DNA of 64,000 nucleotides, taken from NCBI GenBank assembly GCA_035311445.1, contig DATGCX010000393.1, forward strand, positions 37,026 through 101,025. Direction: 5' to 3'. Source of the stretch: JAJPKK01 sp035311445. GTDB lineage: Bacteria; Pseudomonadota; Alphaproteobacteria; Rhizobiales; Xanthobacteraceae. A model generated the notes under the pieces. That model was not told where the DNA came from and did not search any database. It saw only the letters and a list, made by a program, of their open reading frames with translations. Position 1 is the first letter of the stretch. The number at the start of each line of letters is the position of its first letter. Positions 1 to 7,258 of this stretch are shown piece after piece. The position numbers and the translations under genes are program-made.

Positions 1-487
1 TCCTCGGCGGCAGCTTTTCGATGCCGCCCGGTCCGAGTCGTGCGAGCGCGTCGGCAATCGTGGTACCCCTGATTTTGCGATCCGGCGCAATCTCTGCAAG
101 CGGCGCCAGCACGAATGCTCGTTCGAACAGGTGCGGATGAGGGAGAGTCAGGCCGCGCTCCTCGATCTCACATGCGTCGTATGCAATGATGTCGATGTCG
201 AGGGTGCGCGGGCCCCAGCGCAACTCCTTGCCCCGATCGCGCCCAAACACCGTCTCGACCCGCAGCGCGCGGTCGAGCAGCGCCCGCGGCGCAAGTGTGG
301 TTTCGACAACGAGCGCAAGATTGATGAAGGGAGGCTGATTCGTCACCCCCCAGGGTGGCGTGCGGTAGTCCGAGGAGCGTGCGACGAGCTGCACCTCGCG
401 GCCATCGCACAGCGCCGCAACGGCGCGGTCGAGTGTCATTCGCACGTCGCCCAGATTGCCGCCGAGCCCGAGAAGTGCTTCCGCCAT
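1..487 (-). CDS. folK: 2-amino-4-hydroxy-6-hydroxymethyldihydropteridine pyrophosphokinase, 3' end cut by window edge
   Basis: This gene makes the enzyme that moves pyrophosphate from ATP onto hydroxymethyl-dihydropterin, the step before FolP in folate synthesis. About 162 residues are visible and the stop codon lies beyond base 1. The protein begins MAEALLGLGGNLGD, the family's N-terminal motif. It continues with a TPPWG segment, a GRxRGxxRWGPRTLDIDI stretch holding the two metal-binding aspartates, and LPHPHLFERAFVLAPL. The start at 487 is the first ATG before the conserved GLGGNLGD. It follows folP by 62 bases on the same strand, so the two probably share a transcript. No folB lies between them, although that gene is common at this place in relatives. 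Confidence 0.93.
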   Translation of the reverse strand, partial: MAEALLGLGGNLGDVRMTLDRAVAALCDGREVQLVARSSDYRTPPWGVTNQPPFINLALVVETTLAPRALLDRALRVETVFGRDRGKELRWGPRTLDIDIIAYDACEIEERGLTLPHPHLFERAFVLAPLAEIAPDRKIRGTTIADALARLGPGGIEKLPPR

Positions 488-549
488 GGCGTTTCAGCGA
501 CGCTGTGCGCGCGGAATCGATATGTTCGCGTCATTGCAAATGGCTGCGG

Positions 550-1413
550 TCATCCGCTCGCTCCGATTACGGTCATGACGCGCATTGCCTGCACGGTAGC
601 GGCCACATCATGGACGCGGATGAACGTAGCGCCGCGCTCGACGGCAAGGATGTGAGCCGCGAGCGACCCGCCGAGCCGCTGTCTGGGCGGTGACGGAGTT
701 ACCGAATTGACGAAACGCTTGCGCGAGGCGCCGACCAACAGCGGCAGACCGAAGGCCTTCAGGCGATCGAGCCGCGCGATCGCCGTTATGCTCTGTTCCT
801 GCGTCTTGCCGAAACCAATGCCGGGATCGAGCACGATTCGCTCGCGTGGAATGCCCGCACGCGCCGCGATGGTGAGCGAGCGCTCAAAGAAGGCCACAAT
901 GTCCGCCATGATGTCGATCTGCGGGTCTGCGGCGTCGCGGTTGTGCATGACGATGACCGGCACCCGATAGCGGGCAACGACATCCACCATGTCGGGGTCG
1001 CGCTGCAGGCCCCAGATGTCATTGACGATCGCGGCGCCACGGTCGAGCGCCCAGGCCGCGACGGTTGACTTCATGGTGTCGATCGAAACCGGAGGCCCGA
1101 GGCGCACCACCGCCGGCAACACTGCCTCAAGACGTCGCAGCTCTTCTGCGGCCGAAACCGGGACCGCATTGGGACGGGTGGATTCCGCACCAATGTCGAG
1201 GATGTCGGCGCCCTCCGTCACCATCTGCGCGGCATGCGCTAAGGCGGCGTCGGGCGAAAGAAAGGCGCCGCCGTCCGAGAATGAGTCCGGCGTGACGTTC
1301 AATATTCCCATGACCAATGGGCGTTGCAGCGCGAGCAGAGCCTGAAGGGCGTCCGCGTGCGCTGGCGCCGAAGTTCCAACCGCGCCGGAGACGGCAGGCG
1401 ATGCCAAGATCAT
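550..1413 (-). CDS. folP: Dihydropteroate synthase
   Basis: The enzyme condenses dihydropterin pyrophosphate with p-aminobenzoate to give dihydropteroate, and it is the sulfonamide target. The 287-residue protein is of normal length. All landmark motifs are present: MGILNVTPDSFSDGG near residue 35, a DIGAESTRP loop, DPGIGFGKT and GASRKRFV near the C-terminus. The ATG at 1413 fits the usual short leader before the first strand. It is followed on the same strand by folK, with 62 bases between. Nothing looks broken in the reading frame. Confidence 0.96.
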   Translation of the reverse strand: MILASPAVSGAVGTSAPAHADALQALLALQRPLVMGILNVTPDSFSDGGAFLSPDAALAHAAQMVTEGADILDIGAESTRPNAVPVSAAEELRRLEAVLPAVVRLGPPVSIDTMKSTVAAWALDRGAAIVNDIWGLQRDPDMVDVVARYRVPVIVMHNRDAADPQIDIMADIVAFFERSLTIAARAGIPRERIVLDPGIGFGKTQEQSITAIARLDRLKAFGLPLLVGASRKRFVNSVTPSPPRQRLGGSLAAHILAVERGATFIRVHDVAATVQAMRVMTVIGASG

Positions 1414-1499
1414 GGCTTGGATGTGTGCGGTCGCGTTTACGGTGTCAAGCGAAACCGCGCCGTCGTTTTGCGATGCAAAGCTAGACAGAGGACGCCAAT

Positions 1500-1907
1500 T
1501 TAGTAGGAAATCTTCACCGGAAGTTTCTTGGCGTGGTCAATCCAGCGCTCAACCGTATGTTCGGAGGGTAGCACGCGCACCAGTTTTCGCTTCTCATTTG
1601 CCTTCGCCATCGCCTGCGCGAGCCGCGCCGGATTGCGATAGCGAAGCTCCCTGATGGTGACGACACCAGCAGCTTCCAAGAGCTCGGCATAGTCTTGTCC
1701 GACCCCTTTGATGCGCATGCGATCGATCAGGTTGGCGACGCGGAGCAATTGCACCGCGTCGATTTCCGTCTTTTCCGAGAGCGTCTGGCGGCCTTTGAGA
1801 CTCTTGGCGGTCTCAAGCAGCTTGGCCGTAGTGCGGATTCCGACTTTCTTCATCTTGATCGCAAAGTTTGACCCCAAGCCTTCAAGTTCAGAGATCGAGG
1901 CAGGCAT
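1500..1907 (-). CDS. DUF4332-type helix-hairpin-helix protein
   Basis: This is a 135-residue protein of unknown role. It reads as two copies of a helix-hairpin-helix-like unit: ISELEGLGSNFAIKMKKVGI at the N-terminus and a second unit around IKGVGQDYAELLEAAGVVTIREL. That arrangement is typical of DUF4332 proteins and resembles DNA-binding HhH folds. A basic segment (ANEKRKLVRVLP) follows. The start ATG at 1907 lies 33 bases downstream of the end of the DUF2267-like gene, so the two may be cotranscribed. The family assignment is from motif memory; the function is not known. Confidence 0.75.
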   Translation of the reverse strand: MPASISELEGLGSNFAIKMKKVGIRTTAKLLETAKSLKGRQTLSEKTEIDAVQLLRVANLIDRMRIKGVGQDYAELLEAAGVVTIRELRYRNPARLAQAMAKANEKRKLVRVLPSEHTVERWIDHAKKLPVKISY

Positions 1908-1940
1908 GATACGATTCCCTCAAAGCCCAGCTGAAATAGT

Positions 1941-2300
1941 TCAAATGAACTGGCTGAGGCCGGGAATAGCATCCACGATCGCGTTGACGTCGTGATCGCC
2001 TGCTTTGTCGCGGGCATACGCGATCAGCTCGCGCGTAACGCCCTGAATCTCGCCCATGCTCAGCCCCGCCGACATCAACCGACTGCCGACGCCCATGATC
2101 CCGCCGGTGCCAGCGCCGCCGCCTTCCGCGCGCGCGGACTCAACCGCTTCAGTGGCGCCAGGCAAGCGTTCGAGCAGGGCCTGCACCGTATCGGCAGGAC
2201 CTTCAGTGGCCAGGAAATCGAGAATGATCCCCACGGCTCGTTCCGCAACCGGTCGTTCAATGCCAACATTGCCGACGAGTTGGTCGACGAGCTCGTCCAT
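1941..2300 (-). CDS. Small conserved protein, DUF2267-like
   Basis: This 119-residue protein begins MDELVDQLVGNVGIERPVAE, has a Gly/Ala-rich centre (GGGAGTGGIMGVGSRLMSAGL) and ends in IPGLSQF. That layout is shared by a family of small alphaproteobacterial proteins usually labelled DUF2267. No catalytic motif or signal peptide is visible and it should be cytoplasmic. It lies just upstream of the DUF4332 gene on the same strand and is divergent from the M20 dipeptidase. The family label is moderately certain and no function can be given. Confidence 0.7.
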   Translation of the reverse strand: MDELVDQLVGNVGIERPVAERAVGIILDFLATEGPADTVQALLERLPGATEAVESARAEGGGAGTGGIMGVGSRLMSAGLSMGEIQGVTRELIAYARDKAGDHDVNAIVDAIPGLSQFI

Positions 2301-2660
2301 TGGCCCCCTCGCTCATCTTGCTCCGCCAGCAAGATCGAAAAATCATATTGCGCGCTACATCGGCCTTAGACAAGGCCAAGCAAGAATTTTGACTACAATG
2401 TGTTGCAAATAGACAACGCTCGGCTAGACAGCGCTCGGGCGGAAGGAAAATTGCTCTGCATCGCTGCGGTGTTCTGGGGGCTCGCGCGTCGCGGGATTGC
2501 ACATTATAAAGAGCACAGAGAGTGCCCTATCTGATGAGTGAGGGTCGTTTGCGCGACAAACTCAATTCCTTGCCGCTCGACGGCACGACGTTATCGGCGC
2601 GATCGAGCGGAGCAGTCGAGGCGGCGCGGGCAGATTCCGGCGCAACGGTGGAAGGCAGCG
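2301..2660. promoter_or_regulatory. Divergent intergenic region with a tandem 15-base repeat
   Basis: These 360 bases separate two divergent genes and hold no convincing CDS. A tandem pair of 15-mers lies at 2410-2424 (TAGACAACGCTCGGC) and 2425-2439 (TAGACAGCGCTCGGG), with 13 of 15 positions the same. A TTGACT hexamer at 2389 lies 15 bases before the first copy. A paired operator or a promoter region is possible but not shown. Confidence 0.35.
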
Positions 2661-4052
2661 ATGACCGATCTCGATAAGGTTCTGGCGCGCATCGATGCCG
2701 AACGCGACAACAGTCTCGACCGGCTGTTCAGGTTCCTGTCGATCAAATCGATCTCGACCGATCCCGCTTATACGGAGGAATGTCGTGCCGCAGCTTTCAG
2801 TCTCGCGGCGGATCTCTCGACACTCGATGTTGACGCCGAGGTTCATCCGACCGAAGGACATCCCGTCGTGTTTGCCAAAGGCACATTTCCGGGAAACAGC
2901 CGTCGCAAACGCGTCCTGTTCTACGGTCACTACGACGTACAGCCCGTCGACCCCGTCGATCTGTGGCAAACGCCACCGTTCGAGCCCCGTATTGCCACGC
3001 TCCCGGACGGACGCAAGGCGATCGTGGCGCGCGGCGCTTGCGACGACAAGGGCCAGGTCATGACCTTTATCGAAGCATGCCGGGCCTGGAAGGCGATAAC
3101 GGGTTCAGTTCCGGTAGATGTCACGTTCGTCATCGAGGGCGAGGAAGAGTGCGGTTCCAAGCACCTGCCGGGCTGGCTGGAATCACATAAGGCGGAGCTT
3201 GCAGGTGATATCGCGCTCGTTTGCGATACCGGCATGTGGGATCCAGCGACGCCGGCCATCACCACTGCACTGCGCGGCCTCGTCTATGAGGAGGTCAAGA
3301 TCAGCGCGGCAGATCGCGATCTGCATTCCGGACTGTTCGGTGGAGCGGCGCAAAACCCGATCCGCGTACTTGCAAAGATCATCGCCGCCCTTCACGACGA
3401 TAATGGCCACATCACCATCCCGAATTTCTATGACGGTGTGGAGGAACTGCCTGATGACGTGAAGAAGGCGTGGGCGTCGCTCGGCCTGACGGCAGAAAAC
3501 TTCCTTGGACAGGTGGGCCTTGGCGCGCCGGCCGGCGAGAAGGGGAGGCTCGTCATTGAGCAGATTTCCTCGCGGCCGACTTGCGACGTCAACGGTATCG
3601 TGGGGGGCTATACCGGCCCAGGAGCGAAGACCGTGATCCCGGCCGAAGCCTCCGCCAAAATCTCGTTCCGGCTTGTCGGCAAGCAGGACCCTGTAAAGAT
3701 CCGCGATGCATTCCGCGCCTTCGTGGGCGCCCGCCTGCCGGCTGATTGCAAGGCCACGTTCACGGACCACTCCGGTGCTCCCGCAATAGCCCTCGATTGG
3801 CACCTGCCTCAGCTCGCCAAAGCGCGTGCCGCGCTCACCCAGGAATGGGGCAAGGAGGCGGTTCTGATCGGCTCTGGCGGCTCGATCCCAGTCGTAGCCG
3901 ACTTCAAACGGTATCTCGGCATCGATACGCTGTTGATCGGCTTTGGACTCGATGACGACCGCATCCATTCGCCGAACGAGAAATATGATTTGACAAGTTT
4001 CCACAAGGGCACGCGCAGCTGGGCGCGGATACTGGCGGCGTTGGCGGGATAA
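2661..4052 (+). CDS. M20 family dipeptidase
   Basis: This is a 463-residue zinc-dependent dipeptidase or carboxypeptidase of the M20 family, probably cytoplasmic because no signal peptide is seen. Metal and catalytic motifs are in place: GHYDVQPVDP with the first histidine at residue 90, GACDDKGQ with the bridging aspartate, EGEEECGS with the general-base glutamate, CDTGMW, and a late IHSPNEK histidine. The dimerisation-domain motif DLHSGLFGG is also present. The start at 2661 (MTDLDKVLARI) is preferred because the family begins there and a GGAAGG precedes it; the upstream open frame is low-complexity. It is convergent with the GT39-like gene, with a palindromic repeat between. Confidence 0.88.
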   Translation: MTDLDKVLARIDAERDNSLDRLFRFLSIKSISTDPAYTEECRAAAFSLAADLSTLDVDAEVHPTEGHPVVFAKGTFPGNSRRKRVLFYGHYDVQPVDPVDLWQTPPFEPRIATLPDGRKAIVARGACDDKGQVMTFIEACRAWKAITGSVPVDVTFVIEGEEECGSKHLPGWLESHKAELAGDIALVCDTGMWDPATPAITTALRGLVYEEVKISAADRDLHSGLFGGAAQNPIRVLAKIIAALHDDNGHITIPNFYDGVEELPDDVKKAWASLGLTAENFLGQVGLGAPAGEKGRLVIEQISSRPTCDVNGIVGGYTGPGAKTVIPAEASAKISFRLVGKQDPVKIRDAFRAFVGARLPADCKATFTDHSGAPAIALDWHLPQLAKARAALTQEWGKEAVLIGSGGSIPVVADFKRYLGIDTLLIGFGLDDDRIHSPNEKYDLTSFHKGTRSWARILAALAG

Positions 4053-4073
4053 CTCAGCGGTGCGGCGACGTTC

Positions 4074-4165
4074 GTAGGATGGGTTGAGCGGCAAGCGAAA
4101 CCCATCAGCAGCCTGTCGATGCGGCGCGTCTCTTGATGGGTTTCGTTGCGCTCAACCCATCCTAC
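4074..4165. repeat. Palindromic intergenic repeat, 'GTAGGATGGGTT' type
   Basis: This 92-base inverted repeat opens with GTAGGATGGGTTGAGCG and closes with CGCTCAACCCATCCTAC. Its inner arms are CGAAACCCATCA and TGATGGGTTTCG. It lies between two convergent genes and ends nine bases before the GT39-like stop codon. Relatives lie at 19910-19999 and, in a GTAGGGCGG form, at 44123-44194. Confidence 0.85.
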
Positions 4166-4174
4166 AGCAGCCCT

Positions 4175-5881
4175 CTACTGCGGCATGCTCAGCCGGCTCG
4201 TCACGGTGCGGCCGCGGATGTCATAGACGCGGGCGTAGACGACGCCCTCGCGCTGGATCTCGACCAACACCGGCTCGCTGAGCTGGCTGCAGTAGAACTC
4301 GCCCATGATCAGCGCGAAGTCGGCGCCCTTGGGATCCCAGGTGATCCGGAATTCCGGTCCAAGCTCAACCTGTGCGGGCCGCTGCGGGCCGCAGATGGCA
4401 ATACGCCAGCGCCGCTTGTCGGTCGGCGTCTCCATGGATTCGGTGAGCTTGGCCCGCAGCGCTTGCGCGGCCTCCTTGAAGGAGAGGCCCCAGTAGTCGA
4501 GCATGTAACGGTCATAGACGGCACGAATACCCCCAGCGACGATGTTGAAATGCGTGTACTGATAGGGATGCAGCTTCACCATTTCTCTGATGGGCAGGAA
4601 CAGACCAACGAGGAGCACGACAGCCGCGAATACAGTCGCCAGCCGCCGGATGCGTTGCAGCCGCTCGGCAATCCATGCCCCCGCCATCCCGCCCAATACC
4701 GCCATCGGCGGCGCCAGGAAGACAAAATGGCGAATACCATTATACATCGCCGGTTTTGCCACCACCGCAAGCGCGATCGGGAACATAGCCGCGAAGGCCA
4801 ACAGAATAAGAATCGCGCGGCGTGTCGGCGCGAACTCGCGACTGAAGGCCGCCACCAGGGCGCCGGCGGTGCCGCCGACGCTCAGCAGCAGAAAAATTTC
4901 CGGCTCCTTGAGTAGGAAAAGCGTCGGCACATAGCGGCGCGGCATGTCCGGAACCGGGACCACCACGCCGTCGAACAACTCCTTCCATGGCTTCTCGAAG
5001 AAGTGGGAGAAGTACTCGACGGCGCGCAGCGGATTGAGCGGCTCGGTGACGGACCAGGGCCACACCACCGCCATCACGGCATAGCCGAGCAGCAGGGCAG
5101 GAACGAGCCGGCCGACGAACGTACCGACATGGGTAGCGGCATCGCGCAGGCTCTGGCGGCGTGCATCAATCGCGAAAATGAGCGTCAGCGCGGCGAGCAG
5201 GTTGAAGACGGCAATTCCGCCCAACACGCGCGTCCCGATAGCGAGGCCGACGGCACCGCCCACCATCGCACAATTGATCGGCGAAGGTCGCGGATATTCT
5301 TCGAAAGCGCGCACCAGGCTCAATGTGAGGAACACCATCGCGACGGCAAACGGCGCGTCCTTGGCGTTGATGTACATGTTCCCGTAATAGAGTGGACATG
5401 TCGCAAGGAGAGCGACCGCGATAAGGCCAGCAAGCGGTCCGCCTACGCGGCGCCCCAGTCGCCATGTGATGAAAATACCGACAAGTCCGACGGCTGCGCC
5501 GACTAGACGGCGCGTCTCGAACAGATCGAACGGCAGCACCTTTGCGGCGAGCGCGGACAGCAGGTCGAAGCCGCCCCCATAGGCATAGAGGTTGACGAAT
5601 GAGAGCGCACGCTGGTCGGTGAAGCCGGACGAGTAAAGATTGAGAAGCAAGCCACCATATTCGGCGTGAGCGTAATCATCCCAGCCGAGGCCGTAATCGC
5701 GAAACGTGAAGGCCGCTATGATTGCGACCGCGCCCATGACGGCTAAAGCCAACCCGTCCGCAACGCGTGCCCTCGGCCACCCCTTCGGCCAGTATCTAAG
5801 CATCGATATTCGCCAATTTTGCTGCAATGCAGGAAATAGTTCTGGAATAGGAAGTGACCGATGGGCGGGCACGGTGCTCAT
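4175..5881 (-). CDS. GT39/ArnT-like membrane glycosyltransferase
   Basis: This 568-residue inner-membrane protein has many hydrophobic helices. The layout fits lipid-linked-sugar glycosyltransferases of the GT39/GT83 (PMT/ArnT) type. The first periplasmic loop carries an acidic pair in GLGWDDYAHAEYGG (Asp68-Asp69), where these enzymes hold catalytic acid residues. Further along are a CPLYYGNMYINAKDAPF segment and a GIRHFVFLAPP segment. The C-terminal ~110 residues are soluble and carry no domain that I recognise. A shorter start at 5803 (MLRYWPKG) is possible. Sugar donor and acceptor cannot be read from the sequence. Confidence 0.75.
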   Translation of the reverse strand: MSTVPAHRSLPIPELFPALQQNWRISMLRYWPKGWPRARVADGLALAVMGAVAIIAAFTFRDYGLGWDDYAHAEYGGLLLNLYSSGFTDQRALSFVNLYAYGGGFDLLSALAAKVLPFDLFETRRLVGAAVGLVGIFITWRLGRRVGGPLAGLIAVALLATCPLYYGNMYINAKDAPFAVAMVFLTLSLVRAFEEYPRPSPINCAMVGGAVGLAIGTRVLGGIAVFNLLAALTLIFAIDARRQSLRDAATHVGTFVGRLVPALLLGYAVMAVVWPWSVTEPLNPLRAVEYFSHFFEKPWKELFDGVVVPVPDMPRRYVPTLFLLKEPEIFLLLSVGGTAGALVAAFSREFAPTRRAILILLAFAAMFPIALAVVAKPAMYNGIRHFVFLAPPMAVLGGMAGAWIAERLQRIRRLATVFAAVVLLVGLFLPIREMVKLHPYQYTHFNIVAGGIRAVYDRYMLDYWGLSFKEAAQALRAKLTESMETPTDKRRWRIAICGPQRPAQVELGPEFRITWDPKGADFALIMGEFYCSQLSEPVLVEIQREGVVYARVYDIRGRTVTSRLSMPQ

Positions 5882-6135
5882 TTATTGCATTTTTATCGCT
5901 GAATGCGGCGTGAATGTTTGAATGTCCCCCGCGTCTCCTTGTCTCTCCCTGTGGACTTACAATTTGCCCGGCTCAGAATGCATTAAGTGATCGAAACCGG
6001 CCATGCCAATTTCGATTTACAGCAAAGGCTTGCGGAGGTTCGAGCCACGGCCACCACGATCGCGCGCAACGACCCGCGCCCGCAATCAGCAATTCAACGC
6101 AGGGACCGGAGAGATGTTCCTGCGGTGCTTTTGGA

Positions 6136-6399
6136 TTATTCCGACCTGGCCGAGCCTATGAGCGCCTGCCAGCCGTCGTCCGTGATCTTGGCGCGAACAA
6201 CTTCGATCGTCCGGTCACCCGCTCTCATGGTCTCGAGCTGTTCTATTACGAGGCCATCACGGACAAGGCCGGCTAATATCTCAACGCCGTGATAGGCGGA
6301 CACAGCTTCCCCGTCACAGCCCCCCGGCGCGTCCGCGAGCATCTCAAGCGCCAAGCGATGTGCCGGCCCGATGCTTTGCTTGAGGCAATTGGGTGCCAT
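6136..6399 (-). CDS. Conserved small hypothetical protein
   Basis: This 87-residue soluble protein begins MAPNCLKQSIGPAHRLALEML. Its predicted fold is helix-rich with a winged-helix-like pattern (HGVEILAGLVRDGLV, then strands VEVVRAKITDDGWQAL). The pattern 'a module that ends with ITDDGWQAL' is common in small DNA-binding-like proteins, but no binding motif can be shown. The ATG at 6399 is preferred over an upstream GTG because GGAGGGG lies about five bases before it. A perfect TTGAC-N4-GTCAA palindrome lies 132 bases upstream. Confidence 0.6.
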   Translation of the reverse strand: MAPNCLKQSIGPAHRLALEMLADAPGGCDGEAVSAYHGVEILAGLVRDGLVIEQLETMRAGDRTIEVVRAKITDDGWQALIGSARSE

Positions 6400-6530
6400 T
6401 TTCACCCCTCCCGGGCAGTGGAGGTGGCGGACCGACGCACAGAATGCTGTTCGGTCCGAGCCTGCGGAGCCGCTTCTTTTCTTAGGCCATCGACTTGAAA
6501 GGCATCATAGAAAACGGATCGCGAGCCGCA

Positions 6531-6544
6531 TTGACATGGGTCAA
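6531..6544. promoter_or_regulatory. FNR/FixK-like binding site
   Basis: The site reads TTGACATGGGTCAA, a perfect TTGAC-N4-GTCAA dyad that matches the consensus of the FNR/FixK/DNR regulators (TTGAT/C-N4-A/GTCAA). It lies 132 bases upstream of the minus-strand gene starting at 6399 and about 250 bases upstream of the plus-strand ORF at 6793. The binding protein is not in the window, so control by oxygen or nitrogen oxides is inferred. Confidence 0.45.
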
Positions 6545-6792
6545 TTACCGGTAGGCTCGCTGGCAAGCATGCAGAGTTCACGGCGAGGCAATATCGGCGG
6601 TCGAACGCCGAGCGAACTGCTCATGCACCGCTGAGAGCATCCGACCGCGATCCCGCGACCTGCGGCGCGGTATGCCGACTATAGGACTAATCCTACCTCC
6701 TTTTCCTCAGACGTGCTATGGTACCGAGAGCCGCCTGCGGTGTGCCCGGTTGGCCGACCGGCACGCCCTCGGGCTGGGAGGGTCCACGCGCA

Positions 6793-7098
6793 ATGACTGA
6801 ATTTCAGCTGCTCATGCTTCGGCGGCTTGATGGCGTCCCGCGCCGTGTGGGGGGCCTGTGGCTTTGGCCGGAGGACCTGCGCCGAGACCCCGCTCTGGCC
6901 GAACGCGCATACTGGGCGGCGGCTCGCGATGAAAACCGCGGGATGTACGACTTCGTCATCAGCGCGCCGCTCGGGACCCGGGTCGGCGCAGAAGAATACC
7001 GACCGGCTTCTCACGATGGTGTTGGCGTCGCACGTGCGAACGGAGGGAACGAAATTCCGAATGACACATTTCTGTCGAAGGAGGGGCGTATTGGGTGA
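6793..7098 (+). CDS. Possible hypothetical protein with repeat-derived C-terminus
   Basis: This 101-residue reading frame begins MTEFQLLMLRRLDGVPRRVGG. It has a plausible soluble composition up to about residue 75 (DFVISAPLGTRVGAEEYRP). After that it runs into the first copy of the tandem duplication at 7048-7258, so its tail is probably not native. No family is recognised. No strong ribosome binding site is seen, although GGAGGGT lies about 15 bases before the ATG. It may be a decayed gene. Confidence 0.35.
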   Translation: MTEFQLLMLRRLDGVPRRVGGLWLWPEDLRRDPALAERAYWAAARDENRGMYDFVISAPLGTRVGAEEYRPASHDGVGVARANGGNEIPNDTFLSKEGRIG

Positions 7099-7258
7099 GT
7101 TGCAACGGTCGGTGGCACCTGCATACGGCTTTTGGCCGCCGCTGCAACGAAAATCCTAATGATACATTCTAATAATACCTTCTGCCCGAAGGACTGGCAT
7201 ACGGGATGAGTTGCGATGGTCGGCGGTATCCATGTAAGGCATTTGGCCGCCATTGCTC
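7048..7258. repeat. Imperfect tandem duplication at the front of the DUF459 gene
   Basis: Two adjacent copies can be aligned: 7048-7145 and 7146-7258. Both run AACGAAA.TCC.AATGA.ACATT, then GAAGGA, then GAGTTGC..CGGTCGG.GG, then TTTGGCCGCC.TTGC/GCTGC. The second copy has about nine extra bases (CTAATAATA). The second copy contains the DUF459 start codon and the first part of its signal peptide; the first lies upstream and has lost the start. Confidence 0.75.
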
